Origin: an uncultured Burkholderiales bacterium
GTDB lineage: Bacteria > Pseudomonadota > Gammaproteobacteria > Burkholderiales > Burkholderiaceae_C
Assembly (NCBI GenBank): GCA_937871935.1
Contig: CALMQI010000159.1
Location: 1-33,455 of the forward strand
Direction of reading: 5' to 3'
Length of the DNA stretch: 33,455 nt
How positions within the stretch are numbered: the stretch's first letter is position 1; the number at the start of each line of letters is the position of its first letter. Below, one piece after another: positions 8,230 through 15,796 of this stretch. The position numbers were made by a program, and so were the translations under genes. The notes beneath the pieces are model-generated. The model was not told the origin of the DNA. It saw nothing but the letters and a program-made list of their open reading frames with translations, and ran no database searches.

Positions 8230-8493
8230 CTACTGCACGACTTCTGGCTCCGTGTCCTCGTTGGTGAACAACGACGCCAATGCCGACAGGTCGATCGCCT
8301 CGCGCACCTCGCTCATCGCCTGGGTCAGGCCGAGCAGGTACGACACCAGCCCCGAGGCGCTGGTGGTCGCCTGGGCCGGCACGCCGTCCAGCGGGTCGGC
8401 AGGTGACGTGGCGCCGCCGCCCCCGCCGCCGCAAGCGCTGAGCGTGAGCGCGATGGCCAGTACGAGAAGTCCGTGTCGAATCGTGCTGTTCAT
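8230..8493 (-). CDS. Small Gly-rich lipoprotein
   Basis: An 87-residue protein with a bacterial lipoprotein signal: MNSTIRHG, a hydrophobic stretch LLVLAIALTL, and lipobox LSAC with Cys at residue 21, directly followed by a run of six glycines. It should be lipid-anchored; the residue after Cys is Gly, which gives no inner-membrane retention signal. The rest (ATSPADPLDGV... SYLLGLTQAMSEVREAIDLSALASLF) has a helical character but no family I recognise. The ATG at 8491-8493 is preceded by GGGAG. It starts 17 bases after the DUF4331 gene and is probably co-transcribed with it, which suggests a joint role in the envelope. Confidence 0.7.
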   Translation of the reverse strand: MNSTIRHGLLVLAIALTLSACGGGGGGATSPADPLDGVPAQATTSASGLVSYLLGLTQAMSEVREAIDLSALASLFTNEDTEPEVVQ

Positions 8494-8510
8494 GACTGTG
8501 CTCCCTCGCC

Positions 8511-10160
8511 TCAACGCGCACCCGGCGCAGGCGTGTTCAGGTACGGGAACCCGGGCAACAGCGGCACGACCGCCTGATCGACCGCGTCGTGCAAGGCCGC
8601 CGACGTGGCGCCCAGCGGCACCTTGTTGACCCGGCACTCCGAGGTCAGCGTCGTCGCGGGCGAGCCGGGGATCACGAAGCTGTTCAGTCCCAGCACATTG
8701 TTGTTGTCGTCGGGCTGCAGCGCGGCCAGCGAGGCGTTGCTGTTCAGCACGCACAGACCACCGGCGACCGCGACCAACGCGATGTCGACCACATCGTCCT
8801 TCGGTCGGCGGCCATTGGGAAACCCCGCCAGATCCACCGCCTGGTTCAGATTTGCCGCACCGCCGACGCGCAGCAGTTCGCCGGCCACGCCGAGGCGGTT
8901 CTGCTGGGCAAAGGCGACAGGCGCGATCGCAGTGTTGAGTCGCAGCATTTCCGCCGGCACCACGTTGGCCGGCTTGTTGACGCCGGCGATGCCGCTCAGG
9001 AACACGGTCGTCAGGTCGGTGCGCGGCAGGTTGCTCGGCGCGACGGCGCCCACCGGCGTGCCCAGCGCAACCTCGAGCAGCCGCGGCAGGGTGGGATTCG
9101 TCACGTAGCTCGCGAACTGCAGATCGTCCTTCGGCTTGGAGCTGTTGAAGCGGTCCTTGTCCGGCAGACCGATCACCACTTCGTTGACTAGCGGATTGCC
9201 CAGGCGCGACACCTGAACCCAGGCGCCGCCGGCGATCGCCGTGGTCTGGTGACCCCTTTTCGGCGACGGGTTCAGCAGCATGCCCTGGCGCAGGCTGGCG
9301 GTCGTCCAGCCGCCGATCACCGGCTCGTTGCCCTGCGTGAGACAGCTCTTGTGCACCTCGAGCGCGAGCGTCGACACGTTGGCGTCGTCGATCGTGTTGG
9401 GCAGTGCGCCGATCTTCGATGGATCGGTGATCACCGACAGCGGCGCATTCACCAGGTCGAAGATCGTGCCGAGGTTGACCGCGAACGCCTCCTTGCGCTG
9501 GCCGACGAACAGCTTGGCCGGCATGTTGCAGCCGGGCACGTTCACCGTGTAGACATGCTTGGCCGCATAACCTTCGTAGTCGGGGATCGTCTTGGTGCCG
9601 ATGTTGTCGACCGGCTTGTCGAACGCGATCGCACCACCATTGGCGTTGGTGATGGCGGCGCGACTGCCGCCGCGACGGTCACCACGCACGATGTCGACCG
9701 TGTAGGTCTCGTTGACGTTCAGCGTCGCCGCGTTGCGGTCGGCCACCTGTCCTGCCTGGATCAGCGGGATCGCGACGTCGGCGCCGCCGATCGGCAGCGT
9801 GATGCCCTTGAAGTTGTTCTTGAAGCGGAACTGGAAGGTGATGTCTTCCTTGGCATCGCCGTTGTTGTCGACGTGGATCTCGTAGAGCGCGTTCGGATCC
9901 ATCGAGAAGTAGTTCGGCCCGCCGTACGGTGCCTGCAGCGGCTGGTAGTTGGCGATCAGCGTCACGTAGTCGGCACGTCCGTTCTCATAGCTCGAGAACA
10001 TGTAGAAGTCGGTGCCGTCGACCTTGGGCTGCGTGGTGATGTACGGCGCCTCGCGGTGACTGGATGCATGCGCGGGCAACAACAGGGCGCCGCCGGTGGC
10101 GGCCAGCGCAGCCGCAGCGATCGGCAGCAGGCGAGCGCGACGAGAAGACGTCGAGATCAT
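8511..10160 (-). CDS. Secreted DUF4331-family protein
   Basis: A 549-residue exported protein. The N-terminus (ISTSSRRARLLPIAAAALAATGG then PAHA) is a Sec signal peptide ending near residue 31. The mature protein opens with ASSHREAPYI, the hallmark of DUF4331, followed by VDGTDFYMFSSYE and repeated Asp/Asn-rich segments (NNGDAKEDITFQF, DADNVS-type turns) consistent with a beta-rich fold that may bind calcium; the family has no established function. The ATG at 10158-10160 has AAGGA nine bases upstream; a TTG two codons earlier is too close to that site. The gene is followed 17 bases later by the lipoprotein gene, and no regulator is adjacent. Confidence 0.88.
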   Translation of the reverse strand: MISTSSRRARLLPIAAAALAATGGALLLPAHASSHREAPYITTQPKVDGTDFYMFSSYENGRADYVTLIANYQPLQAPYGGPNYFSMDPNALYEIHVDNNGDAKEDITFQFRFKNNFKGITLPIGGADVAIPLIQAGQVADRNAATLNVNETYTVDIVRGDRRGGSRAAITNANGGAIAFDKPVDNIGTKTIPDYEGYAAKHVYTVNVPGCNMPAKLFVGQRKEAFAVNLGTIFDLVNAPLSVITDPSKIGALPNTIDDANVSTLALEVHKSCLTQGNEPVIGGWTTASLRQGMLLNPSPKRGHQTTAIAGGAWVQVSRLGNPLVNEVVIGLPDKDRFNSSKPKDDLQFASYVTNPTLPRLLEVALGTPVGAVAPSNLPRTDLTTVFLSGIAGVNKPANVVPAEMLRLNTAIAPVAFAQQNRLGVAGELLRVGGAANLNQAVDLAGFPNGRRPKDDVVDIALVAVAGGLCVLNSNASLAALQPDDNNNVLGLNSFVIPGSPATTLTSECRVNKVPLGATSAALHDAVDQAVVPLLPGFPYLNTPAPGAR

Positions 10161-10434
10161 GGGCAATGTCCTTGTTCCAGAGAGGTTGGGTTTCAGGCCG
10201 TCGCATCACGCGGCGGCGTTCCGGACATCCCCGCACAACAGGCCGCCGGGGCGTCTGGGGCGCAGATACGCCGCGCCCGCGTGCTCGGATGCACGCGCGC
10301 CGCGGCGCGCGCTCAGGCCGGCGGCGGTGTCTCGATCGAAGACCGCGTCACCGGCGTGGCGAACCCGGCAGTCGGCCAGCAGACTCAGGCCGCGTGATCG
10401 AACGCCCCCGCCGCGGCCGGGACCGCAAGCCCGC
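10161..10434. other. 274-base gap with a perfect GC palindrome
   Basis: No convincing gene is seen here. Bases 10294-10311 form an uninterrupted 18-base palindrome (CGCGCGCCGCGGCGCGCG) whose RNA would fold on either strand; it may end transcription of the cluster to the right (SDR stop at 10435) or shape the 5' leader of the DUF4331 gene. No T tract follows it, so an intrinsic terminator is not supported. The promoter of the DUF4331 gene should lie in this interval but I find no clear -10/-35 pair. Confidence 0.4.
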
Positions 10435-11352
10435 TCACAAGCTGCGCAATGCGTCGCGCAGTTGCCGCCGCACGTCGGGCGTGTCCTTCAGCGGATCACT
10501 CGGATTGCGCTGCTGCATCACGTCTTCCAGTCGCGTCTGCACCGAGCTCAGCGCCTTCGGGTGGCTGTAGATGTAGAAGGCGTCGCCGCACACGGCGTCG
10601 ATCACCTTGGCAGCCACCATCGCCGCGGTGACCCGGCCGCTGGTGACTGCCTTGTCGCTCATCGCCTGCGCGATCAACTGGCTGCGCGTCGGCTTTGCCG
10701 CGGCATCCCGCAACGTGCCGGGCCGGTTGCGCTCGCTCTTGTGGATGCCGGTCGGCACGAAGAACGGGCACAGCACATGGGCATGCACCTGATCGCTCAC
10801 CAGCGACAAGTCCTGGTACAGCGTCTCGCTCAGGCTCACCACCGCGTGCTTGCTGACGTTGTAGGCACCCATGTTGGGCGGGTTCACCAGCCCCGCCATC
10901 GACGCCGTGTTGACGATGTGCCCTTCGTAGCCGGCATCGTGCCGCGCCGCTTCGAGCATCAGCGGCGTGAACACGCGCACGCCGTGCGCCACGCCCATCA
11001 CGTTGACACCGATCACCCATTCCCAGTCGGCCACCGAGTGTTCCCAGATCAGGCCACCGGCACCGACGCCGGCGTTGTTGAACACCAGGTGCGGCACGCC
11101 GAAGCGCTCGACCGTGGCGCTTGCCATCGCCTCGACCTCGGCCGCGCGCGACACGTCCAGGCGAACCGGCAGCAGCGCTGCACCCAGCGACGCCAACTCG
11201 CCTTGCGCTCGCTCCAGTGCGTCGGCCTGCACGTCGGCCATCACGACGTTCATGCCGCGCTGCGCGGCCAGCCGCGCCAGCTCGAGGCCGAATCCCGAGG
11301 CGGCGCCGGTGATGACCGCTGTGTCACCGCGGCCGAGATGTTTGTCGCTCAT
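10435..11352 (-). CDS. SDR-family oxidoreductase (classical)
   Basis: A 305-residue NAD(P)-dependent short-chain dehydrogenase. The cofactor motif TGAASGFG is at residues 15-22, NNAG at 92-95, and the catalytic set is Ser151 (VNTASMAGL), Tyr164 and Lys168 (YNVSK). Asp40 after the second beta strand (VVMAD) suggests NAD preference. The C-terminus (residues 200-305) is longer than in minimal SDRs. ATG 11350-11352 has AGGA nine bases upstream; an apparent longer frame beyond it runs antisense-like through aidB and is discarded. It is the last gene of the minus-strand catabolic cluster, 32 bases after aidB. The substrate is unknown. Confidence 0.9.
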   Translation of the reverse strand: MSDKHLGRGDTAVITGAASGFGLELARLAAQRGMNVVMADVQADALERAQGELASLGAALLPVRLDVSRAAEVEAMASATVERFGVPHLVFNNAGVGAGGLIWEHSVADWEWVIGVNVMGVAHGVRVFTPLMLEAARHDAGYEGHIVNTASMAGLVNPPNMGAYNVSKHAVVSLSETLYQDLSLVSDQVHAHVLCPFFVPTGIHKSERNRPGTLRDAAAKPTRSQLIAQAMSDKAVTSGRVTAAMVAAKVIDAVCGDAFYIYSHPKALSSVQTRLEDVMQQRNPSDPLKDTPDVRRQLRDALRSL

Positions 11353-11384
11353 GGGTGCATCCTGTCTTGCCGATTGAGTCTTGA

Positions 11385-13049
11385 TCAGTGCCGAGGTGCC
11401 GCGCGCGCGATCAGCGCGTCGAGCGGGGCGCCGGCGCGCAGCAGGCCGAACGCGCCGCCGCCGCCGCGTTCGTCGCCGAGGCGTGAATCGCAATAGGTGT
11501 CGAAGACGTCGCGCGGCGCATGCTGCCGCAGCAGCGCGGCCTGCACGGCGAGCGCCACGTCGCGGGCGAGGCGTCGCGCGTCGACCTCCTCGCGTACCGC
11601 GTCCACCTGGGCTGGCAGGCCGGCGATCAGCCGGTCGAACGCCGCATGCGCACCACGCGCCGGCGCCAGTTCGTGCATCAGGGCATCGGCCACCGGCCCG
11701 GTGCGCAACGCGCGCAGAAGGTCGAGTGCCATGATGTTGCCGGCACCCTCCCAGATCGAGTTGAGCGGCATCTCGCGGTAGATGCGCGCCATCACGCCCT
11801 CGCCCTGCTCTTCGACGTAGCCGTTGCCCCCGAGGCATTCCATCGCCTCCTGGCCGACCAGGCTGCCGCGCTTGCAGATCCAGAACTTGGCGATCGGTGT
11901 CAGCACGCGGCGCATCAGCGCCTCGTGGCCGCTTGCATCCTGCGCGCTCTCGGTGCGATCGACCGCCCGCGCCAGGCGCAGCGCCAATGCCGTGGCGGCC
12001 TCGCTCTCGAGCGCCAGGTCAGCCAGCACGTTCTTCATCATCGGCTGCTCGATCAACCGCGTGCCGAACGCCTTGCGCTGCGCCGTGTGGTGCAGTGCCA
12101 GCGCCAGCGCATGACGCATCAACCCGGCGGTGCCGAGCGCACAGTCGAGCCGCGTGATCGCGCCCATCGCCAGGATCTGCGGCACGCCGCGCCCCTCGTC
12201 GCCGATCAGCCACGCGGTCGACCGGTCGAACTCGACCTCGGAACTCGCGTTCGCATGATTGCCGAGCTTGTGCTTCAGGCGCTGGATGCGCAGCACGTTC
12301 AGGCTCCCGTCGGGCAGCCAGCGCGGCAGGAAGAAGCAACTCAAGCCCCCCGCGGTCTGCGCCAGGATCAGGAAGGCATCGCACATCGGAGCCGACATGA
12401 ACCACTTGTGCCCGGTGATCGCATAGCGGCGGCCCCAGGCGTCGTCACCGTCGAAGTCGGCTCGCGTGGTGTTGGCCCGCACGTCGCTGCCACCCTGCTT
12501 CTCGGTCATGCCCATGCCCAGCGTGACCGCGGTCTTCTGCTCGAACGGCGCAAAGCGCGCGTCATAGCGCGTCGACACGATGCGCGACTGCCAGGCCGCG
12601 TGCAGGCCGGCGTTGGCGCGCAGCGCCGGCGTCACCGCATAACTCATCGACACCGGACACAGCACAGACGGTTCGGCCTGCGTCGACACGATGAATGCCG
12701 CCGCCCGCTCGATATGCGCCCCGGCCGGTCGCGACCATGGTGTGCCGTGCAGGCCATGGCGCAGTGCCGCACCCAGTAGCGCGTGGTAGCTCAGGTGGAA
12801 CTCGACCTGATCCACCCGGTGGCCGAACCGGTCGTGCGTGCGCAGCACCGGCGCGTGGTGGTTGGCCAGGCGGGCGTGTTCCACCATCTCGGCCGAGCCA
12901 GCCTCGGCGCCGAGCGCCGAGAAACGCGCAGCATCGTAGTCCGGCAGGTTGAAGCGCAGTGCATCGCGCAGGCCGGCGTCGGTGTCGAACAGGTTGACAT
13001 CGACGAAGGGCGTGCTCTGGTTCAGTACTTCGTGCGTGGCGTGGCTCAT
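11385..13049 (-). CDS. aidB: AidB-like acyl-CoA dehydrogenase-family flavoprotein
   Basis: A 554-residue protein strongly resembling E. coli AidB, a FAD-containing member of the acyl-CoA dehydrogenase superfamily tied to the adaptive response to alkylation and reported to have weak isovaleryl-CoA dehydrogenase activity. Shared landmarks include an N-terminus of THEVLNQSTPF type, VSMSYAVTPAL, GMGMTEKQGGSDV (178-190), TGHKWFMSAP, LAQTAGGLSCFFLPRWLPDG, KHKLGNHANASSEVEF and REMPLNSIWEGAGNIMALD. The ATG (13047-13049) overlaps the elaA stop (ATGA) and has GAGGAG six bases upstream. Placement inside a CoA-ester catabolic operon, not next to ada/alkB genes, makes a metabolic role at least as likely as DNA repair. 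Confidence 0.92.
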   Translation of the reverse strand: MSHATHEVLNQSTPFVDVNLFDTDAGLRDALRFNLPDYDAARFSALGAEAGSAEMVEHARLANHHAPVLRTHDRFGHRVDQVEFHLSYHALLGAALRHGLHGTPWSRPAGAHIERAAAFIVSTQAEPSVLCPVSMSYAVTPALRANAGLHAAWQSRIVSTRYDARFAPFEQKTAVTLGMGMTEKQGGSDVRANTTRADFDGDDAWGRRYAITGHKWFMSAPMCDAFLILAQTAGGLSCFFLPRWLPDGSLNVLRIQRLKHKLGNHANASSEVEFDRSTAWLIGDEGRGVPQILAMGAITRLDCALGTAGLMRHALALALHHTAQRKAFGTRLIEQPMMKNVLADLALESEAATALALRLARAVDRTESAQDASGHEALMRRVLTPIAKFWICKRGSLVGQEAMECLGGNGYVEEQGEGVMARIYREMPLNSIWEGAGNIMALDLLRALRTGPVADALMHELAPARGAHAAFDRLIAGLPAQVDAVREEVDARRLARDVALAVQAALLRQHAPRDVFDTYCDSRLGDERGGGGAFGLLRAGAPLDALIARAAPRH

Positions 13050-13498
13050 GGACTGCTCCTCAGCATCTGCACATGCGGTATCTGATCCTCGATGAACTCC
13101 GGCGTGACCGTCTCGAAACCATGCTGCCGGTAGAAGCGCTGCAGGTGGGCCTGCGCGCTGATGCGGATTGCGCGGGCCGGCCACACCTGCAGGCAGCGCG
13201 CGACACCCTCGCGCATCAAATCGTGCCCGGCGCCTTGCCCGCGCAGCGCCGGGCCGACCACCACGCGGCCGATCGACGGCTCGTCGAACTTGATGCCGGG
13301 ATCCACCACGCGCAGGTAAGCCCCCATCGCGCCCGCCTCGTCACGCCCGAGCAGATGCCAGGCAACGCGGTCGGCGCCGTCCGGATCGAGGTAAGGCCCC
13401 TGCTCCAGGATGAAGACCCGCGCTCGCAGCGCGAGCATGTCGTACACGCCATCCACGCCGAGCCCGGCGAACCGCTGCCAGCTCCAGCGCAGACTCAC
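13046..13498 (-). CDS. elaA: ElaA-type GNAT N-acetyltransferase
   Basis: A 150-residue GNAT-fold protein matching the ElaA family: LRARVFILEQGPYLDPDGAD near the N-terminus, the acetyl-CoA binding element VVVGPALRGQGAGHDLM, AQAHLQRFYRQHGFETV and the C-terminal IPHVQM. ElaA proteins are predicted acyltransferases without a settled substrate. It uses GTG (13496-13498), one base after the TAG of the preceding gene, and ends in an ATGA overlap with aidB, so translation looks coupled on both sides. In this setting a role in handling acyl-CoA derived groups is possible, but not shown. Confidence 0.88.
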   Translation of the reverse strand: MSLRWSWQRFAGLGVDGVYDMLALRARVFILEQGPYLDPDGADRVAWHLLGRDEAGAMGAYLRVVDPGIKFDEPSIGRVVVGPALRGQGAGHDLMREGVARCLQVWPARAIRISAQAHLQRFYRQHGFETVTPEFIEDQIPHVQMLRSSP

Positions 13499-13499
13499 G

Positions 13500-14522
13500 C
13501 TACACCAGCTTGACCAGCTGCTTGCCGAAGTTGCGGCCTTTCAGCAAGCCGATGAAGGCCTCGGGCGCATCTTCCAGACCCTCGGCCACGGTTTCGCGGT
13601 ACTTCAGCGACCCATTGCCCACGCGATCGGCCAGCTCGGCCAGCGCCTGCGGCCACAGCTGCATGTGCTCGCTGACGATGAAGCCCTGCACCTTCATGCG
13701 GCTGGTCAGGATCAGGCGCGGCTCGGCCAGCGGGATCGGCTCACCGTTGTAGCCGGCGATCATGCCGCACATGGCGATGCGGGCGAACGCGTTGGCGCGC
13801 TGCATCACCGAGTCGAGGATTATCCCGCCCACGTTCTCGAAGTGGCCGTCGATGCCCTGCGGGCACGCCTCGGCCAGCGCCGCCGACAGCATGTCGACAC
13901 TCTTCATCGCCTTGTAGTCGATGCAGCGGTCGAAGCCGAGCTCACGCACCACGTAGTCGCACTTCTCGCGCCCGCCGGCGATGCCCACCGCCCGGCATCC
14001 GCGCGCCTTGGCCAGCTGACCGACCACGCCGCCGACCGCCCCGCTGGCCGCGCTGACCACGATGGTTTCGCCGGCCTTGGGCTCGATGATCTGCGTCAGC
14101 CCGTACCACGCCGTCACGCCCGGCATGCCGACCGCACCGAGGTAAGCCGACAGCAGCACACGCGTAGTGTCCACCTTGCGCAGCGTGCCCGGCTGTCCGG
14201 CCTGCACGACCGAATAGAGCTGCCAGCCGCCCGAGCCGACCACGCGATCGCCGACCTGGAAGCGCTCGTGGCGCGACTGCACCACCTCGCCCACCGTGCC
14301 GCCGATCATCACCGCGTTCAACGGCTGCGGCGCGGCGTAGTTCTTGCCCTCGTTCATGCGGCCGCGCATGTACGGGTCGAGGCTGAGGTAGTGGTGGCGC
14401 ACCAGCACCTCGCCGTCGGCCAGCGCGGGGATCGCTGTCTGCACCAGCTTGAAGTTGGCCGGTGTCGGCTCCGCGCTGGGGCGCGACACCAGCAGCATCT
14501 GCTGGTTCATCGGTGTCGTCAT
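13500..14522 (-). CDS. NADP-dependent oxidoreductase, MDR superfamily (leukotriene B4 dehydrogenase / CurA type)
   Basis: A 340-residue zinc-free medium-chain reductase. It shows the family's LSLDPYMRGRMN (47-58), IGGTVGEVVQS, a Rossmann segment VVSAASGAVGGVVGQLAK (156-172), FENVGG and the C-terminal KYRETVAEGLEDAPEAFIGLLKGRNFGKQLV. The cysteine ligands of zinc alcohol dehydrogenases are missing. Relatives reduce the double bond of alpha,beta-unsaturated ketones or aldehydes with NADPH. The start ATG (14520-14522) overlaps the stop of the upstream thioesterase (ATGA); an internal ATG is at residue 5. It could remove enone or enoyl intermediates in the pathway encoded around it. Confidence 0.92.
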   Translation of the reverse strand: MTTPMNQQMLLVSRPSAEPTPANFKLVQTAIPALADGEVLVRHHYLSLDPYMRGRMNEGKNYAAPQPLNAVMIGGTVGEVVQSRHERFQVGDRVVGSGGWQLYSVVQAGQPGTLRKVDTTRVLLSAYLGAVGMPGVTAWYGLTQIIEPKAGETIVVSAASGAVGGVVGQLAKARGCRAVGIAGGREKCDYVVRELGFDRCIDYKAMKSVDMLSAALAEACPQGIDGHFENVGGIILDSVMQRANAFARIAMCGMIAGYNGEPIPLAEPRLILTSRMKVQGFIVSEHMQLWPQALAELADRVGNGSLKYRETVAEGLEDAPEAFIGLLKGRNFGKQLVKLV

Positions 14523-14986
14523 TCGGTCTCCTTGGGCGGCCCGTCGGCGCGCTGCGGCTTGATCTCGCCGCGCGGCTTCGGCAGACCGCGCAGGTACTTG
14601 AAGGTGCCGGTGGCCTGGGCGCACAGTTGGCCGCTGTCGTCGAACACAGTGGCCTCGCAGAACGCCATCGTCGCGGTGCGGTGCAGCAGCTTGCCGAGCG
14701 CACGCAGCTGGCCCTGTGCCGGCCGCATGAAGGTGGTCTTCATCTCGATCGTAGCCACGCCGCGGCCCTGGCTCGGGTCGTGCTGATGGAGGCTGCGCGC
14801 GGCATGCGCCATCGCGACGTCGAGCATCGTCATCAGCACGCCGCCATGCGCCACTTCCCACGAATTGAGGTGCGCGTCGGCCAGGTCGACCCGCAGCTCG
14901 GCCTTGCCGTCGCCGAAGCCATGCAGCTCGAGGCCGAGCTCCTCGACGAACGGAATGCGGATGGGGAACGCGATCCGCGTCGGCAT
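14519..14986 (-). CDS. PaaI-family hotdog thioesterase (first of two)
   Basis: A 155-residue hotdog-fold protein. The signature runs NSWEVAHGGVLMTMLDVAMAHAA, with Asn41, the HGG loop 47-49 and Asp56, the acid expected for PaaI-type acyl-CoA hydrolysis. A second conserved strand TIEMKTTFMRPAQG follows. The last 25 residues (GEIKPQRADGPPKETE) form a charged tail. It starts four bases after the SDR stop and ends in an ATGA overlap with the MDR reductase. The likely role is hydrolysis of an acyl-CoA, freeing CoA or removing dead-end esters. Chain specificity cannot be read from sequence. Confidence 0.88.
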   Translation of the reverse strand: MPTRIAFPIRIPFVEELGLELHGFGDGKAELRVDLADAHLNSWEVAHGGVLMTMLDVAMAHAARSLHQHDPSQGRGVATIEMKTTFMRPAQGQLRALGKLLHRTATMAFCEATVFDDSGQLCAQATGTFKYLRGLPKPRGEIKPQRADGPPKETE

Positions 14987-14990
14987 GTGC

Positions 14991-15782
14991 TCAACCCCCC
15001 GTGATGCACGACACGCCGCCGTCGACCGCGAGGATCTGCCCGGTGATGTGTTTGCCGGCCGCCGACGCGAACAGCAGCGCGGCGCCCTTCAGATCGTCGT
15101 CGTCGCCCAGGCGTCGCAGCGGCGCATGCGAGGCCAGCGTGTCGGCGCCCATCTTCTTCAAGGTGCCCTGCGTCATCCTGCTCGGGAAGAAGCCCGGGGC
15201 GATGGCGTTCACCGTGATGCCGTGTTCGCCCCATTCGGCCGCGAGTACACGCGTGAAGTTGACGACCGCGCCTTTGCTGGTGTTGTAGGCCACCGTCTCC
15301 ATGCCGGCCGGGTTGCCGCCGAGGCCGGCGATCGACGCCACGTTGATGATGCGGCCCTGCCGGCGCGGGATCATGCTCGCCTTGCCGATCGCCTGGCTGA
15401 AGACGAAGATGCTGCGCACGTTGAGGTTCATCACCTTGTCCCAGGCTTCGAGCGGATGATCCTCCGCCGGCGCACCCCACGCCGCGCCGGCGTTGTTGAC
15501 CAGGATGTCGACCTGGCCCATCCGCTCGAGCGTCTCGCGGCAGACCTTGTGCACCTGCTCGGCGTCGCTCGCGTCGGCCGCGATCCAGCGCGTATCGATG
15601 CCCTTGGCCTGCAAGTGCGCGGCGGCCTCCTCCAGGTCGGCGGCCTTGCGCGATGTCAGCACGATCTTCGCGCCCGCCTCGCCCAGGCTCTCGGCGATCT
15701 GCAGGCCGAGGCCGCGCGAACCGCCGGTGACGAGCGCCGTCTTGCCACTCAGGTCGAAGAGTTGGGTCACGGGGGTGGACAT
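14991..15782 (-). CDS. SDR-family oxidoreductase (3-oxoacyl reductase/3-hydroxyacyl dehydrogenase-like)
   Basis: A 263-residue classical SDR: TGGSRGLG at 19-26, NNAG at 96-99, Ser150 (NVASIAGLGG), Tyr166 and Lys170 (YNTSK), then VNAIAPGFFPSRMT and the C-terminal ITGQILAVDGG typical of FabG-like enzymes. Arg45 (TSRKAADL) after the second strand hints at NADP use. Two ATGs lie six bases apart; I use 15780-15782 because AGGAG is six bases upstream of it and touches the other. It follows the acyl-CoA dehydrogenase by 14 bases. It likely interconverts a hydroxy- and an oxo-acyl intermediate. Confidence 0.92.
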   Translation of the reverse strand: MSTPVTQLFDLSGKTALVTGGSRGLGLQIAESLGEAGAKIVLTSRKAADLEEAAAHLQAKGIDTRWIAADASDAEQVHKVCRETLERMGQVDILVNNAGAAWGAPAEDHPLEAWDKVMNLNVRSIFVFSQAIGKASMIPRRQGRIINVASIAGLGGNPAGMETVAYNTSKGAVVNFTRVLAAEWGEHGITVNAIAPGFFPSRMTQGTLKKMGADTLASHAPLRRLGDDDDLKGAALLFASAAGKHITGQILAVDGGVSCITGG

Positions 15783-15796
15783 CGGCATCTCCTGTC

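Noticed and set aside
11353..11838. N-terminal extension of the terminal SDR over aidB
   Set aside because: The extension is Arg/Ala-rich and overlaps the certain aidB coding region; the SDR fold begins at ATG 11350-11352 with a ribosome-binding site.
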